This document shows, piece after piece, positions 17,895-28,403 of a DNA stretch of 64,000 bases. This DNA comes from Seohaeicola zhoushanensis (GTDB lineage Bacteria; Pseudomonadota; Alphaproteobacteria; Rhodobacterales; Rhodobacteraceae), in the NCBI RefSeq assembly GCF_014656415.1, contig NZ_BNCJ01000010.1:1-64000 (forward strand), written 5' to 3'. A program made the position numbers and the translations under genes. The notes beneath the pieces are model-generated. The model was not told the origin of the DNA and did no database searches. It saw only the letters and a list, made by a program, of their open reading frames with translations. Each line of letters starts with the position of its first letter. The first letter of the stretch is position 1.

Positions 17895-18593
17895 CTACAG
17901 CCTGGTGTGCAGCCGGTATCCGGGCGCGAAGAGCAGCCGCACCGAGGTAAGTGTCTTCTCGTTCCGCCAGGTCGCGCGTTCGGTCACGAACAGGGGCGCA
18001 CCGGCGGGGCACCCCAGCGCCTCGGCCTCGGCGGGCGAGGCCACGGAGGCCGAAAAAGCGATGTCACCTCCCTCGAAGGGCACCGAGAGGACCAGCCATT
18101 CGTTCGGGCTGATCTGCGAGAAATCCGTGGTGCCGGCGCCCGGCACCGCCTGCGCGTCGATCCAGCGGTCCTCCAGCGCATGGGGCTTGCCATCGGCCAT
18201 GTGCAGGCCGACCACATGCAGCAGCCGCGCCTCGGGTGCCGATTTGAACCTGGCCCGGATCGCCGGCGGTGGAACCTCCTCGGCCCGCGAGACCAGCGAG
18301 AAATCATAGGCCTCGCCGCGGGTTTCGATCTCCATCCGGATCACCGGAATATCCAGCGTCGCGCGCCGCACCGGGTGCAGGGCAACCCGGCTTCCGGCCC
18401 GGCGGCGGCGCTCGATCAGCCCGCTTTCCGCCACCTCGCGCAGCGCCCGGTTGACCGTGGCACGGGCACAGCCCAGCTCCTGCGCGAGGTCCGCCTCATG
18501 CGGGATCGGCTGGCCCGGCGCCCATTCGCGGGATCGGATCCGCCGCAGCACCTCGGCCCGCACCGCCTGCCAGGAATTCGCCGCGCCGCTCAT
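17895..18593 (-). CDS. hutC: GntR/HutC-type histidine utilisation repressor
   Basis: A 232-residue regulator. The GntR winged helix (about residues 8-72, HEADLAQELGCARATVNRAL) is followed by a UTRA ligand-binding domain (about 90-225). HutC proteins repress hut genes and release DNA on binding urocanate. The stop is only two bases from the convergent Lrp gene's stop. At its 5' end the ATG overlaps the hutF stop by four bases, so hutF and hutC form one transcript divergent from hutIHGU. The 51-base hutF-hutI gap is the obvious operator. Confidence 0.9.
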   Translation of the reverse strand: MSGAANSWQAVRAEVLRRIRSREWAPGQPIPHEADLAQELGCARATVNRALREVAESGLIERRRRAGSRVALHPVRRATLDIPVIRMEIETRGEAYDFSLVSRAEEVPPPAIRARFKSAPEARLLHVVGLHMADGKPHALEDRWIDAQAVPGAGTTDFSQISPNEWLVLSVPFEGGDIAFSASVASPAEAEALGCPAGAPLFVTERATWRNEKTLTSVRLLFAPGYRLHTRL

Positions 18594-19945
18594 GCCGCCA
18601 GCCCCGCGACGGCGCGCCTATAGGCGGCGGTGATGGCCTCGCGCCTGACATGCCGGCCCTCGGTGACCAGGTGCCGCCCGGCCGACCAGACCTCGCTTAC
18701 CATCCGGTCGTCCCCGGCAAAGATCCAGCTGTCGAGCAAGGTATCGCCCTCTCGTCCGTCCAGGTCGACATTGCCGCCATCCAGCGCCACCAGGTCGGCC
18801 AGTTGACCCACTGCGATGGTGCCGCAGTCCCGCCCGGCGGCCTTGGCGCCACCCCGGCAGGCCGCATCGAACAGCACCCGCCCGGTCGACTGCTCCGGCG
18901 TTGCCAGCGCGGCCCGGCTCAGGTCGCGCAGGCGCTGCGAATAGTCAAGCGTGCGCAGCTCCTCGGCCAGCGCGATACGGATATTGCTGTCCGATCCGAT
19001 CGCCATCGCACCGCCCGCGCCGAACCAGCGCACCCCGTCGAAGATCCCGTCCCCGAGGCTCGACTCGGTGATCGGGCAAAGCCCCGCCACCGCGCCGGAG
19101 CGCGCCAGCCCCTCGATCTCATGCGGCAGCATCTGCGTGCAGTGTATGAAGGTGCAGCGCGCATCAGGTCCGATATGGTCGAGCACCCATTCCACCGGCC
19201 GCGCCCCAAGCGCCGCCTGCACCTCGCTCACCTCGGCCACCTGTTCGGCCAGGTGCATGTGGAACGGATTGTCCCCCGCCAAGGCCCGCAGACGCGGCAG
19301 GTCATCGGGCGCGACCGCGCGCAGCGAATGCGGCGCGACGCCCAGACGGGCATCACCGGGCAGGGCGCGAAGGGCCGCCTCGGCACCTTCATGCAGTCGC
19401 GTAAACCGTTCAAGATCATTGCCAAACCGGATCTGACCGGCCCTGAGCGGACGCCTGTCCAGCCCGCCGAACTGATAGTGGACCGGCAGCAATGTCAGGC
19501 CGATCCCGCTGGTTTCGGCCGCCGCCGCGATCCGCGCACTGGTCTCCGCGAGGTCGGCATAGGGCAGGCCGCCCGGCGCATGATGCATGTAGTGGAACTC
19601 CACATTGCAGCCATATCCCGCCTCCAGCATCTCCATCTGCACGAAGGCCGCGATCGCCTCGATCTGCTCGGGATCCAGCCGGTCGAGAAAGCGGAACATA
19701 AGCTGCCGCCAGGTCCAGAAGCTGTCGCGCGGGTCCGGCCCACGCCTCTCGGTCAACCCGGCCATGGCGCGCTGGAAGGCGTGGGAATGCGCGTTTGCGG
19801 GGGCGGCCAGAAGAATATCCGTACGCCGCCCCGAAGACGCGGCCCCCGGCGTGACCGACAGGATCCGGCCGCCTTCGACCGTCACTTCCACATCGCTTGC
19901 CCATCCGTCGGGCAGCAGCGCGGTTCGCGCCCAGATCACCGTCAT
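18590..19945 (-). CDS. hutF: Formimidoylglutamate deiminase
   Basis: Removes ammonia from N-formimidoyl-L-glutamate to give N-formyl-L-glutamate, the branch that feeds HutG. This 451-residue amidohydrolase-superfamily enzyme has the metal site ANAHSHAFQRAM (about residue 55), the loop MHLAEQVAE near 233, the metal His in FIHCTQM near 267, and the metal Asp in GSDSNIR near 318. The presence of hutF together with hutG shows the two-step formylglutamate route rather than direct formiminoglutamase. It is transcribed with hutC and divergent from hutI. Confidence 0.95.
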   Translation of the reverse strand: MTVIWARTALLPDGWASDVEVTVEGGRILSVTPGAASSGRRTDILLAAPANAHSHAFQRAMAGLTERRGPDPRDSFWTWRQLMFRFLDRLDPEQIEAIAAFVQMEMLEAGYGCNVEFHYMHHAPGGLPYADLAETSARIAAAAETSGIGLTLLPVHYQFGGLDRRPLRAGQIRFGNDLERFTRLHEGAEAALRALPGDARLGVAPHSLRAVAPDDLPRLRALAGDNPFHMHLAEQVAEVSEVQAALGARPVEWVLDHIGPDARCTFIHCTQMLPHEIEGLARSGAVAGLCPITESSLGDGIFDGVRWFGAGGAMAIGSDSNIRIALAEELRTLDYSQRLRDLSRAALATPEQSTGRVLFDAACRGGAKAAGRDCGTIAVGQLADLVALDGGNVDLDGREGDTLLDSWIFAGDDRMVSEVWSAGRHLVTEGRHVRREAITAAYRRAVAGLAA

Positions 19946-20011
19946 TTTCCGATTGACTCCAAAATATGTTCATACTTATTAGCATAAAGAAAGCACATGA
20001 CAAGGTGTCTC
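19946..20011. promoter_or_regulatory. hutF/hutI divergent promoter, candidate HutC operator
   Basis: An AT-rich gap between divergent hut transcripts. It contains TATG-TT-CATA (19965-19974), an inverted repeat, and TTAT-N4-ATAA (19977-19988) beside it. HutC operators are short dyads in just such gaps, but the exact site cannot be fixed by eye. Confidence 0.4.
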
Positions 20012-21202
20012 ATGATCCTTCTCAACACGACATTGGCAAGAATGGCGGGCGGGGCCTATGGCCTGGTCCCCGATGGCGCGATCGTTGTGAACGCGGGGAA
20101 AATCGCCTGGGTTGGGCCAAAGGGCGCCCTGCCGGCGGACCTGCGCGAAGGCGAGGAGATCGACCTCGGCGGCCGACTCGTCACGCCCGCGCTGATCGAC
20201 TGTCACACCCATCTCGTCCACGGCGGCAACCGCGCCCGCGAATTCGAGCTGCGCCTCAAGGGCGCCTCATATGAAGAGATCGCTAGGGCAGGGGGCGGCA
20301 TCCTCTCGACCGTCAACGCCACCCGCGAGGCGGGCGAGGAGGGGCTGCTCGCCGCCGCCCTCCCGCGCGTCGATGCGCTGATCGCCGAAGGCGTCACCAC
20401 GGTCGAGATCAAGTCGGGCTATGGCCTCGACGTCGAGACCGAACTGGCCATGCTCCGCACCGCCCGCCGGATCGGCAAGCTGCGCCGCATCCGGGTTCTG
20501 ACCAGCTTCCTCGGTGCTCATGCGGTGCCGCCAGACTACAAGGGCAGGGCGGGCGACTACCTCACCGAGGTCTGCCTGCCCGCCCTGCGCGCGGCGGCCG
20601 CCGAAGGGCTGGTTGACGCGGTCGACGGTTTCTGCGAGGGCATCGCCTGCTCGGTCGCCGAGATGGAACGCGTCTTCGACGAGGCCAAACGGCTGGACCT
20701 GCCGATAAAGCTCCACGCCGAACAGCTCTCCAACCTCGGCGGCGCGCGGATGGCAGCAGGGCGCGGGGCGCTCTCGGCCGACCACCTGGAATATGCCGGG
20801 GCCGCAGAAGCCGCCGCGATGGCGGCGGCGGGCACCGTGGCGGTGCTGCTGCCCGGCGCCTTCTACACCCTGCGCGAGACACAGCTGCCCCCGGTTGCTG
20901 ACTTCCGCGCTGCCGGGGTGCCGATGGCGGTGGCCACCGACCTCAACCCCGGGTCCTCGCCGATGAACTCGCTGCTGCTGGCGATGAACATGGCCTGCAC
21001 GCTGTTCCGCATGACCCCGGAAGAGGCGCTGGCCGGGGCGACCTGCCATGCCGCCCGCGCCCTTGGGCTGCATGACGCCGGCACCCTCGAGACCGGCAAG
21101 CGCGCCGACCTCGCGGTCTGGAACGTCGAACACCCCGCCGAACTGTCCTACCGCTTCGGCTTCAATCCACTTTTCCGTCGTTACGTCGCAGGTGCCGAAT
21201 GA
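20012..21202 (+). CDS. hutI: Imidazolonepropionase
   Basis: Hydrolyses 4-imidazolone-5-propanoate to N-formimidoyl-L-glutamate, the third step of histidine breakdown. The 396-residue amidohydrolase has the metal motif [15 protein letters not shown] near residue 66, then [11 protein letters not shown] near 137, and the metal Asp in [14 protein letters not shown] near 312. The ATG at 20012 (MILLNTTLA) is preferred because AAGGTG lies just before it and family proteins start there. An in-frame ATG at 19997 would add five residues. The stop overlaps hutH by four bases. Confidence 0.95.
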   Translation: MILLNTTLARMAGGAYGLVPDGAIVVNAGKIAWVGPKGALPADLREGEEIDLGGRLVTPALIDCHTHLVHGGNRAREFELRLKGASYEEIARAGGGILSTVNATREAGEEGLLAAALPRVDALIAEGVTTVEIKSGYGLDVETELAMLRTARRIGKLRRIRVLTSFLGAHAVPPDYKGRAGDYLTEVCLPALRAAAAEGLVDAVDGFCEGIACSVAEMERVFDEAKRLDLPIKLHAEQLSNLGGARMAAGRGALSADHLEYAGAAEAAAMAAAGTVAVLLPGAFYTLRETQLPPVADFRAAGVPMAVATDLNPGSSPMNSLLLAMNMACTLFRMTPEEALAGATCHAARALGLHDAGTLETGKRADLAVWNVEHPAELSYRFGFNPLFRRYVAGAE

Positions 21203-22731
21203 TCGTCAATCTGGTTCCCGGGCAAACCCGCCTCAGCACCCTGCGCGCGGTCTTCGCCGGCGCCCGCGTGGCGCTCGATGCCTCGGCGCGCGCCCCGGTC
21301 GAGGCGGCAGCCGAACTGGTCGCCCGCGCGGCCGCCGGCGATACCGGCGTCTATGGCGTCAACACCGGCTTCGGCAAACTGGCCAGCGTCCGCATCCCGC
21401 CGAAGGACACCGAGACGCTGCAGCGCAACCTGATCCTCAGCCATTGCTGCGGCGTGGGCGAGGTGATGGACGTGGCGACCACCCGCCTGATGATGGCGCT
21501 CAAGCTGCTCTCGCTCGGCCGTGGTGCCAGCGGCACCCGCTGGCGCACCGTCGCCCTGATCGAGGCGATGCTGAACGCCGGGGTGATCCCGGTGATCCCG
21601 GCGCAGGGCTCGGTCGGTGCTTCGGGCGACCTCGCTCCGCTGGCGCATATGGCCGCCGTGATGATCGGCGAGGGCGAGGCCATGTTCGGCGGCAACCGCC
21701 TGCACGGCGCCGAGGCCCTGGCCCGCGCCGGGCTGGAGCCGGTGACGCTGGGGCCGAAAGAGGGCCTCGCCCTCATCAACGGCACCCAGTTCTCGACCGC
21801 CTGCGCCCTGGTCGGCCTCTGGCGCGCCTGGGACGCGCTGCAGGCGGCGGTGGTCACGGGGGCGCTCTCGACCGACGCCATCATGGGCTCGACCGCGCCA
21901 CTGAACCCGGTGATCCACCAACTGCGCGGCCACAGGGGCCAGATCGCCTTTGCCGCGGCGCAATCCGCGTTGCTCGACGGCTCCGAAATCCGCGAAAGCC
22001 ACCGCGAGGGCGACACCCGGGTGCAGGATCCCTACTGCATCCGCTGCCAGCCCCAGGTGATGGGCGCGGCGATGGACCTGCTGCAGACCGCCGCAGCAAC
22101 CCTGGAGATCGAAGCCAACGCGGTGACCGACAACCCGCTGGTGCTGGTCGCAACCGGCGAAATCGTCTCGGGCGGCAACTTCCACGCCGAACCCGTGGCT
22201 TTCGCCGCCGACCAGATCGCCATTGCCCTGGCCGAGATCGGCGCCATCGCGCAGCGCCGCGTCGCGCTGATGGTCGACCCGACGCTGAGCCACGACCTGC
22301 CGCCCTTCCTGACGCCCGAGCCGGGGCTCAACTCGGGCTTCATGATCGCCGAGGTGACGACAGCCGCTTTGATGAGCGAAAACAAGCATCTTGCAAACCC
22401 TTGTTCAACCGACTCCACGCCGACCAGCGCCAACCAGGAAGACCACGTCAGCATGGCCGCCCATGCTGCGCGCCGGCTGCTGCGCATGGCCGACAACCTC
22501 GACGTGATCCTGGGCGTCGAGGCGCTGGCCGCGGCGCAGGGCATCGAATTCCGCGCGCCGCTCCAGACCTCGACCAGCCTGCGCGGCGTGATCGCCCGCA
22601 TCCGCGAGGAGGTGCCGGTGCTGGGAAGCGACCGCTATCTCGCCCCCGATCTCGCCCGTGCCACCGCGATGGTGCGCGAGGGGAGGCTGGCGCAGGGGCT
22701 GGCGCTGCCCGAACTGGAGACCGCGCGATGA
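21199..22731 (+). CDS. hutH: Histidine ammonia-lyase
   Basis: Eliminates ammonia from L-histidine to give urocanate, the first step of the pathway. The 510-residue protein carries the Ala141-Ser142-Gly143 triad in [10 protein letters not shown] that self-cyclises into the MIO electrophile. [11 protein letters not shown] near residue 52 holds the catalytic Tyr, and the [11 protein letters not shown] and NFHAEP segments complete the site. It is a soluble tetramer in characterised homologues. Four-base overlaps with hutI upstream and hutG downstream show a tightly coupled operon. Confidence 0.97.
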   Translation: MIVNLVPGQTRLSTLRAVFAGARVALDASARAPVEAAAELVARAAAGDTGVYGVNTGFGKLASVRIPPKDTETLQRNLILSHCCGVGEVMDVATTRLMMALKLLSLGRGASGTRWRTVALIEAMLNAGVIPVIPAQGSVGASGDLAPLAHMAAVMIGEGEAMFGGNRLHGAEALARAGLEPVTLGPKEGLALINGTQFSTACALVGLWRAWDALQAAVVTGALSTDAIMGSTAPLNPVIHQLRGHRGQIAFAAAQSALLDGSEIRESHREGDTRVQDPYCIRCQPQVMGAAMDLLQTAAATLEIEANAVTDNPLVLVATGEIVSGGNFHAEPVAFAADQIAIALAEIGAIAQRRVALMVDPTLSHDLPPFLTPEPGLNSGFMIAEVTTAALMSENKHLANPCSTDSTPTSANQEDHVSMAAHAARRLLRMADNLDVILGVEALAAAQGIEFRAPLQTSTSLRGVIARIREEVPVLGSDRYLAPDLARATAMVREGRLAQGLALPELETAR

Positions 22732-23528
22732 CCCCCGTGGACATCGTCCGTGGCGACGGTCCCGTGGTGCTCGGGATGCCCCATACCGGCACCTGGCTGC
22801 CCCAAGAGATCCGTTCGCGCCTCAACGCCAACGGCCAACTGCTCGCCGATACCGACTGGCATATCGACAAGCTCTACGCCGGCCTACTGCCCAAGGCGAC
22901 GATCGTCCGGGCGACCTTCCACCGTTACGCGATCGACGCCAACCGCGACCCTTCCGGTGCCTCGCTCTATCCCGGCCAGAACACCACCGGGCTGGTGCCG
23001 ATGACCGATTTCGACGGCGAACCGCTCTGGCAGACACCCCCGGGCGAGGCCGAGATCGAGGCCCGCCGCTTGGCCTTCCACGCGCCTTACCACGCCGCGC
23101 TCACCGCCGAGATGGAGCGAGTCCGGGCGCGTCACGGCGTGGCGGTGCTCTACGACTGTCACTCGATCCGCTCGCGCATTCCCTTCCTCTTCGAAGGCCG
23201 TCTGCGCGACTTCAACATTGGCACCAACAACGCCAGCACCTGCGCCCCCGAGATCGAAGCCGCCGCTCAGGATACCTGCGCGAATGCAGAGGGTTACACC
23301 AGTATCCTCAACGGCCGATTCAAGGGCGGCTGGACCACCCGTCACTATGGCCGTCCCTCCGAGGGCTGGCACGCCATCCAGATGGAACTGGCCCAGTCCA
23401 CCCACCTGTCCACCGAAACCCCGCCCTTCGCCTATGACGAGAGCAAGGCCGCGCGCCTGCGTCCCGTCCTGCAACGCGCGCTGGAACGGATCGAGACCCT
23501 TGCCCTGACCATGGGAGCCACCAGATGA
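22728..23528 (+). CDS. hutG: N-formylglutamate deformylase
   Basis: Releases formate from N-formyl-L-glutamate to give glutamate, the last step. The 266-residue zinc-dependent hydrolase of the N-formylglutamate amidohydrolase family shows [10 protein letters not shown] near residue 14, the TDWHIDKLY metal motif near 43, and LYDCHSIRS near 143. The ATG overlaps hutH's stop, and its own stop overlaps hutU by four bases. It pairs functionally with hutF on the other strand. The frame is open upstream antisense to real coding, so the coupled ATG is used. Confidence 0.94.
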   Translation: MTPVDIVRGDGPVVLGMPHTGTWLPQEIRSRLNANGQLLADTDWHIDKLYAGLLPKATIVRATFHRYAIDANRDPSGASLYPGQNTTGLVPMTDFDGEPLWQTPPGEAEIEARRLAFHAPYHAALTAEMERVRARHGVAVLYDCHSIRSRIPFLFEGRLRDFNIGTNNASTCAPEIEAAAQDTCANAEGYTSILNGRFKGGWTTRHYGRPSEGWHAIQMELAQSTHLSTETPPFAYDESKAARLRPVLQRALERIETLALTMGATR

Positions 23529-25210
23529 CCAACCCCCGCCACAACCTCCGCGACATCTACCCGGCGACCGGCCCCGAGAAGACCGCCAAGACCTGGGGCG
23601 GCGAGGCGGCGATGCGGATGCTGATGAACAACCTGCACCCGGACGTCGCCGAGAACCCGCATGAACTGGTCGTCTACGGCGGCATCGGCCGCGCCGCCCG
23701 CACCTGGAACGACTTCGACCGCATCGTCGCCGGGCTGAAGGATCTCGAAGCCGACGAGACGCTGATCGTGCAGTCCGGCAAGCCTGTCGCCATCGTCAGG
23801 ACGCATACCGATGCGCCGCGCGTGCTGATCGCCAACTCGAACCTGGTGCCGCATTGGGCCACCTGGGACCATTTCAACGCCCTCGATAAGAAGGGCCTCA
23901 TGATGTACGGCCAGATGACTGCCGGGTCCTGGATCTACATCGGCACCCAGGGCATCGTGCAGGGCACCTACGAGACCTTCGCCGAGGCGGGCCGCCAGCA
24001 TTATGGCGGATCGCTCAAGGGCAAGTGGATCCTGACCGCCGGTCTCGGCGGCATGGGCGGGGCGCAGCCGCTCGCCGCCGTCATGGCCGGGGCCTGCTGC
24101 CTGGCCGTCGAATGCGACGAGACGCGGGCGGATTTCCGTTTGCGCACAAGGTACCTGGACGCCAAGGCTCACACGTTGGACGAGGCGCTGGCGCTGATCG
24201 CCGACTGGACGGCGAAAGGCGAGGCCAAGTCGGTCGGCCTGATCGGCAATGCCGCCGAGGTCTTCCCCGAACTGGTGGCCCGCATGAAATCCGGCGGCCC
24301 GCGCCCCGATATCGTCACCGACCAGACCAGCGCCCATGACCCGCTGCACGGCTACCTGCCCATCGGCTGGAGCGTCGCAGACTGGCGCGCCAAGCAGGAG
24401 AGCGAGCCCAAGGCCGTCGAACAGGCAGCCCGCGCCTCGATGAAGGCCCATGTCGCCGCGATGGTCGATTTCTGGAACGCCGGGGTGCCGACGCTCGACT
24501 ACGGCAACAACATCCGACAGGTCGCGCTTGAGGAGGGGCTCGAGAACGCCTTTGCCTTCCCCGGCTTCGTCCCGGCCTATATCCGCCCGCTGTTCTGCAA
24601 GGGCATCGGCCCGTTCCGCTGGTGCGCGCTCTCGGGTGACCCCGAGGATATCTACAAGACCGACGCCGCGATGAAGAAGCTCTTCCCCGAGAACGCCCAT
24701 CTGCACCGCTGGCTCGACATGGCGCGCGAGCGTATCGCCTTCCAGGGCCTGCCGGCACGGATCTGTTGGATCGGTCTCGGCGACCGCCACCGCGCCGGTC
24801 TGATGTTCAACGAGATGGTCGCAAGCGGCGAACTCAAGGCGCCCGTCGTCATCGGCCGCGACCACCTCGACTCCGGCTCGGTCGCCAGCCCGAACCGCGA
24901 GACCGAGGCGATGCGCGACGGCTCTGACGCGGTCAGCGACTGGCCGTTGCTGAATGCCCTGGTCAATACCGCCAGCGGCGCCACTTGGGTCTCGCTGCAC
25001 CATGGCGGCGGCGTCGGCATGGGGTTCAGCCAACACGCGGGCGTGGTGATCCTCGCCGATGGCACCCCCGAGGCGACCAAGCGGCTGGAACGGGTGCTCT
25101 GGAACGACCCGGCCTCGGGTGTCTGGCGCCATGCCGACGCGGGCTATGAAACGGCGATCCAATGTGCGAAGGACCACGGGCTGCGGCTGCCGGGCATCCT
25201 CGGCAACTGA
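23525..25210 (+). CDS. hutU: Urocanate hydratase
   Basis: Adds water to urocanate to form imidazolonepropionate, using tightly bound NAD+. The 561-residue length is typical. Seen are the [12 protein letters not shown] segment near residue 38, [13 protein letters not shown]-like glycine-rich NAD loop sequence near 175 ([12 protein letters not shown]), the [16 protein letters not shown] active-site segment near 360-375, and the closing [15 protein letters not shown] region near 500. It is the last hut gene of the plus-strand operon, coupled to hutG. No clear hairpin terminator follows. Confidence 0.97.
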   Translation: MTNPRHNLRDIYPATGPEKTAKTWGGEAAMRMLMNNLHPDVAENPHELVVYGGIGRAARTWNDFDRIVAGLKDLEADETLIVQSGKPVAIVRTHTDAPRVLIANSNLVPHWATWDHFNALDKKGLMMYGQMTAGSWIYIGTQGIVQGTYETFAEAGRQHYGGSLKGKWILTAGLGGMGGAQPLAAVMAGACCLAVECDETRADFRLRTRYLDAKAHTLDEALALIADWTAKGEAKSVGLIGNAAEVFPELVARMKSGGPRPDIVTDQTSAHDPLHGYLPIGWSVADWRAKQESEPKAVEQAARASMKAHVAAMVDFWNAGVPTLDYGNNIRQVALEEGLENAFAFPGFVPAYIRPLFCKGIGPFRWCALSGDPEDIYKTDAAMKKLFPENAHLHRWLDMARERIAFQGLPARICWIGLGDRHRAGLMFNEMVASGELKAPVVIGRDHLDSGSVASPNRETEAMRDGSDAVSDWPLLNALVNTASGATWVSLHHGGGVGMGFSQHAGVVILADGTPEATKRLERVLWNDPASGVWRHADAGYETAIQCAKDHGLRLPGILGN

Positions 25211-25295
25211 TCTCGCGGGCGATCACGGCAAGCCTTGTCCTGACGCGGGGCGCAGCCTACACCTCGCGCAATGGATATGTCGTGAGGTTGATCCG

Positions 25296-26483
25296 ATGAA
25301 GAATTCGCGCGGCTCTCTGGTCCGCCCGCACCCGCTGCCGGAAAGCGCCAGCCGGCCGGTGGTGACACCGCTGTCGCCCTCGGTGGTCTATGCCAGCGAC
25401 ACCCCCGACGCGCTGGATGCGCAATACGAGGGCAGGGTGCATGGCTATACCTACTCGCGCGAGGGGCACCCCAACGCCGATGTCGTCGCCGCGCGCCTGG
25501 ACGGGATGGAAGGCGTCGCCGGCGGCGTTGTGACCGGCTCGGGCATGGCCGCCGTTTCGGCGGTGCTGCTGGGGTTGCTGAAGGCCGGTGACCATGTCAT
25601 CGGCGGCAACCAGCTCTACGGCCGGTCGCTGCGCATGATGAAGGAAGACCTGCCACGCCTCGATATCGCCACCTCGCTGGCCGATCCGGGTGACGTCAAG
25701 GCGGTCGAGGCGGCGATCCGCCCCGAAACCAAGCTGATCCTGGTCGAGGCGGTCTCCAACCCGACGCTGCGGGTCGCGGATATCGACGGCCTGGCGAAAC
25801 TCGCCAAGGACCGCGGCATCCTGCTCGCGGTCGACAATACCTTTACCACGCCGCGCGCCTTCCGGCCCTTCGAGCATGGCGCCGATATTGTCATCCATTC
25901 GATCACCAAGCTGCTCGCCGGCCACTCCGACGTGATGCTGGGCTGGGTCGCGGCAAAGGATCCGGCGCTGGCGCAGCGGCTGCGCGTCTTCTCGGTGACC
26001 GCCGGCCTGACAGCCAGCCCCTTCGACTGCTGGCTGGCCGAGCGCGGGATGCTCACCTTCGACCTGCGCTTCGAGCGCGCGCAGGCGACCGCCGCGGCGC
26101 TGGCCGATCACCTCGCCACGTTGCCGGGCGTCAAGCGCGTGATCTACCCGATGCGCGCCGATCACCCCGACCATACCCGCGCCGCAGCGCTGCTGCAGGG
26201 GCAGGGGTGCAACATGGTCAGCTTCGAGCTGAAGGGCGGGCGCGAGGCCGCCAATGCCTTTACCCGCGCCGCCGAGGGGCTGAGCTTTGCCCCGACGCTG
26301 GGCGACGTCGGCACCACGCTCTCGCATCCGGCCTCCTCCTCGCACCGGGCGCTGACCCCCGAGGAACGCGCCGCGCTGGGGCTGTCCGAGGGCTTCTTCC
26401 GCGTCTCGGTTGGCCTGGAAGAGCCCAAGGCCCTGCTGGCGATCTTCGCCGAGGCGGTGGCCGCCGCCGTGCCGGGGGCCTGA
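25296..26483 (+). CDS. Trans-sulfuration PLP enzyme (cystathionine gamma-synthase/lyase family)
   Basis: A 395-residue PLP-dependent enzyme of the Cys/Met metabolism family. Visible features are TYSREGHPNADVVAARL near residue 55, GSGMAAVSAVL near 78, VDNTFTTPRAFRP near 180, and the PLP lysine in SITKLLAGHSDVMLG near 207. The family includes cystathionine gamma-synthase, beta- and gamma-lyases, methionine gamma-lyase and O-acylhomoserine sulfhydrylase, which cannot be separated here. The ATG has TGAGGT upstream. The frame is open further 5' but overlaps hutU, so that extension was refused. A histidine kinase gene follows after four bases. Confidence 0.87.
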   Translation: MKNSRGSLVRPHPLPESASRPVVTPLSPSVVYASDTPDALDAQYEGRVHGYTYSREGHPNADVVAARLDGMEGVAGGVVTGSGMAAVSAVLLGLLKAGDHVIGGNQLYGRSLRMMKEDLPRLDIATSLADPGDVKAVEAAIRPETKLILVEAVSNPTLRVADIDGLAKLAKDRGILLAVDNTFTTPRAFRPFEHGADIVIHSITKLLAGHSDVMLGWVAAKDPALAQRLRVFSVTAGLTASPFDCWLAERGMLTFDLRFERAQATAAALADHLATLPGVKRVIYPMRADHPDHTRAAALLQGQGCNMVSFELKGGREAANAFTRAAEGLSFAPTLGDVGTTLSHPASSSHRALTPEERAALGLSEGFFRVSVGLEEPKALLAIFAEAVAAAVPGA

Positions 26484-26487
26484 GGCC

Positions 26488-27495
26488 ATGGCGGATTTCG
26501 CGGGCGACCTGCTCGAGGCGCTGCCGGTCCCGGCCTTGCTGATCGGCCGGGACGCCCGCATTTCCGCCGCGAACAGCGCCGCCCGGGCGCTGCTGGGCCA
26601 GCAGATCACCGGCCGTCACCACGACGCGATCCTGCGCCAGCCTGAAATGGCCCGCACCATCGCCGCCGGAATGGCCGACGGCCAGCCGCGCCAGATCCGC
26701 GTGACCCGCACCGAAGGCGCGCAGACAACCCTCTGGGAAGTCTCGGTGCGCCCCGCCGGTTCGGCCGGCGCGCTGCTGGTGACGCTGGTTGATGCGACGC
26801 CGCTGGAACAGGCCTCGCAGATGCGCCGCGATTTCGTCGCCAACGTCAGCCACGAGTTGCGCACCCCGCTGACCGCGCTGCTCGGCTTCATCGAAACCCT
26901 GCGCGGCGCCGCCGCCCGCGATCCGGCGGCGCGCGAACGCTTTCTCGGGATCATGGCGAACGAGGCCAACCGCATGAACCGCCTGGTCGGCGACCTGCTG
27001 TCGCTGAGCCGGGTCGAGTCGCAGGAACGCATCCGCCCCAAGGATCCCGTCGACCTCGGTGCGCTGCTTACCGACGTCCTCAAGGCGCTGAAACCGCTGG
27101 CCGACGATTCCAAGGTGCGCTTCGACTTCCAGCCGCCCGAACAGGGCGTCACCATTCCCGGCGATGCCGACCAGCTGCGCCAGGTCTTCACCAACCTGAT
27201 CGAGAACGCGATCAAATACGGCGGCTCCGGCGGGGTGGTGACCGTCACGCTCGCCGGCGGCGACGAGGCGCGCGTGGTGGTCTCCGACAACGGCCCCGGC
27301 ATCGACCCGGTGCACCTGCCACGCCTCACCGAACGCTTCTACCGCGCCGATACCCACCGCAGCCGGATGCTCGGCGGCACCGGCCTCGGCCTTGCCATCG
27401 TCAAACATATCGTGAACCGCCATCGCGGCCGCCTGAAGGTTGCCAGCGAACCGGGGCAGGGCGCGGCCTTCACCGTCGTGCTGCCCTTCGCCTAG
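26488..27495 (+). CDS. PhoR-like sensor histidine kinase
   Basis: A 335-residue kinase with no evident membrane segment. A PAS-like sensor region (about residues 8-105) is followed by a HisKA domain with the phospho-accepting His122 in NVSHELRTPL. The ATP-binding HATPase domain has the N box NLIENAIKYG, the G1 box DNGPGI, and GGTGLGLAIVKHIV. The arrangement resembles PhoR of Rhodobacteraceae. However, neither a PhoB-type response regulator nor pst/phoU genes follow here, so the partner must lie elsewhere or the call should stay generic. Start ATG is four bases after the PLP-enzyme gene. The stop TAG lies in a CTAG shared with the convergent LysR gene. Confidence 0.85.
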   Translation: MADFAGDLLEALPVPALLIGRDARISAANSAARALLGQQITGRHHDAILRQPEMARTIAAGMADGQPRQIRVTRTEGAQTTLWEVSVRPAGSAGALLVTLVDATPLEQASQMRRDFVANVSHELRTPLTALLGFIETLRGAAARDPAARERFLGIMANEANRMNRLVGDLLSLSRVESQERIRPKDPVDLGALLTDVLKALKPLADDSKVRFDFQPPEQGVTIPGDADQLRQVFTNLIENAIKYGGSGGVVTVTLAGGDEARVVVSDNGPGIDPVHLPRLTERFYRADTHRSRMLGGTGLGLAIVKHIVNRHRGRLKVASEPGQGAAFTVVLPFA

Positions 27496-28403
27496 CGCGG
27501 CAGCGGGTCTTCCGGCTCGGCCTGTTCCGCCAGCCAGTCGCGGAACGCCACCAGCGAGGGGCTCCGTGCGCGCCCCTGCGGCCAGACCAGCCAATAGGCC
27601 CCGCGCGCCTCGATCGCCGGACCGCAAAGCGCCACCAGCTTGCCGGTGGCCAGCTCTTCTTCCACCAGGTAGTCGGGCATAAGCGCGACCCCGAGCCCAT
27701 GCAGGGCCGCCTGCGTGATGGTTGAAAATTGGTCATACATGGTGCCAGGCAACGCCCGCGCCGGCTGCACGCCCTTGGCCGCGAACCAATCGGCCCAGGC
27801 CCTTGGCCGCGTCTGGATGTGCAACAGCGGCAGCTTAAGCAGCGCGGCCGGATCGTCCAAGACTTCGCCCTCGATCAGCGAAGGTGCCGCCACCGGGATC
27901 ACGGCCTCGTGCTTGAGCAGCATCCGGTCGGTTCCCGGCCAGTCTCCGGTTCCGAAATGCAGTGCTGCATCAAAGGGTTCAGAAGAAAAGTTGAACGTTG
28001 TCAGCCGGGTCGACATGTTCAGCGTGACGCTCGGGTTGAGCCGCGCGAACTGGGGCAGGCGGGGCATCAGCCAGCGCATCCCGAAGGTCGGCAGGATCGC
28101 CAGGTTCAGCGTCCCGCCCATCGGCGCGACCTGCAACCGCAACGAGGCATTGGCGATCTGCAACAGCGCCGCGCGCACCTCGGCCACGTAATCCTGTGCC
28201 TCGGCGGTCAATGTCAGCCGCTTCTGGCTGCGCTCCACCAACTCCAGACCCATCTGCCGTTCCAGCGTCTGGATCTGCCGGCTGACCGCGCTTTGCGTCA
28301 GCGAAAGCTCCTCGGCCACCGCCGAGGCGCTGCCCAGCCGGTCGAGCGCCTCAAGCGCGCGGAGCGAAGAAATCGAGGGCAAGAGACGGCGCGGCGCAAG
28401 CAT
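27492..28403 (-). CDS. LysR family transcriptional regulator
   Basis: A 303-residue LysR-type regulator. The N-terminal helix-turn-helix covers about residues 10-70 (SSLRALEALDRLGSASAVAE, SLTQSAVSRQIQTLE) and the effector-binding domain about 95-295. It is divergent from a glutaryl-CoA dehydrogenase gene with 96 bases between, so it most likely controls that gene. A 35-base near-perfect palindrome (28396-28430) covers its own start codon. The frame is open much further upstream, but only antisense to the dehydrogenase gene. The ATG at 28403 gives the normal family N terminus. Confidence 0.9.
   Translation of the reverse strand: MLAPRRLLPSISSLRALEALDRLGSASAVAEELSLTQSAVSRQIQTLERQMGLELVERSQKRLTLTAEAQDYVAEVRAALLQIANASLRLQVAPMGGTLNLAILPTFGMRWLMPRLPQFARLNPSVTLNMSTRLTTFNFSSEPFDAALHFGTGDWPGTDRMLLKHEAVIPVAAPSLIEGEVLDDPAALLKLPLLHIQTRPRAWADWFAAKGVQPARALPGTMYDQFSTITQAALHGLGVALMPDYLVEEELATGKLVALCGPAIEARGAYWLVWPQGRARSPSLVAFRDWLAEQAEPEDPLPR

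Noticed and set aside
21048-22727. Large N-terminal extension of hutG
   Set aside because: It overlaps hutI and nearly all of hutH in another frame and is Arg/Gly-rich; the ATG coupled to the hutH stop gives the normal 266-residue protein.
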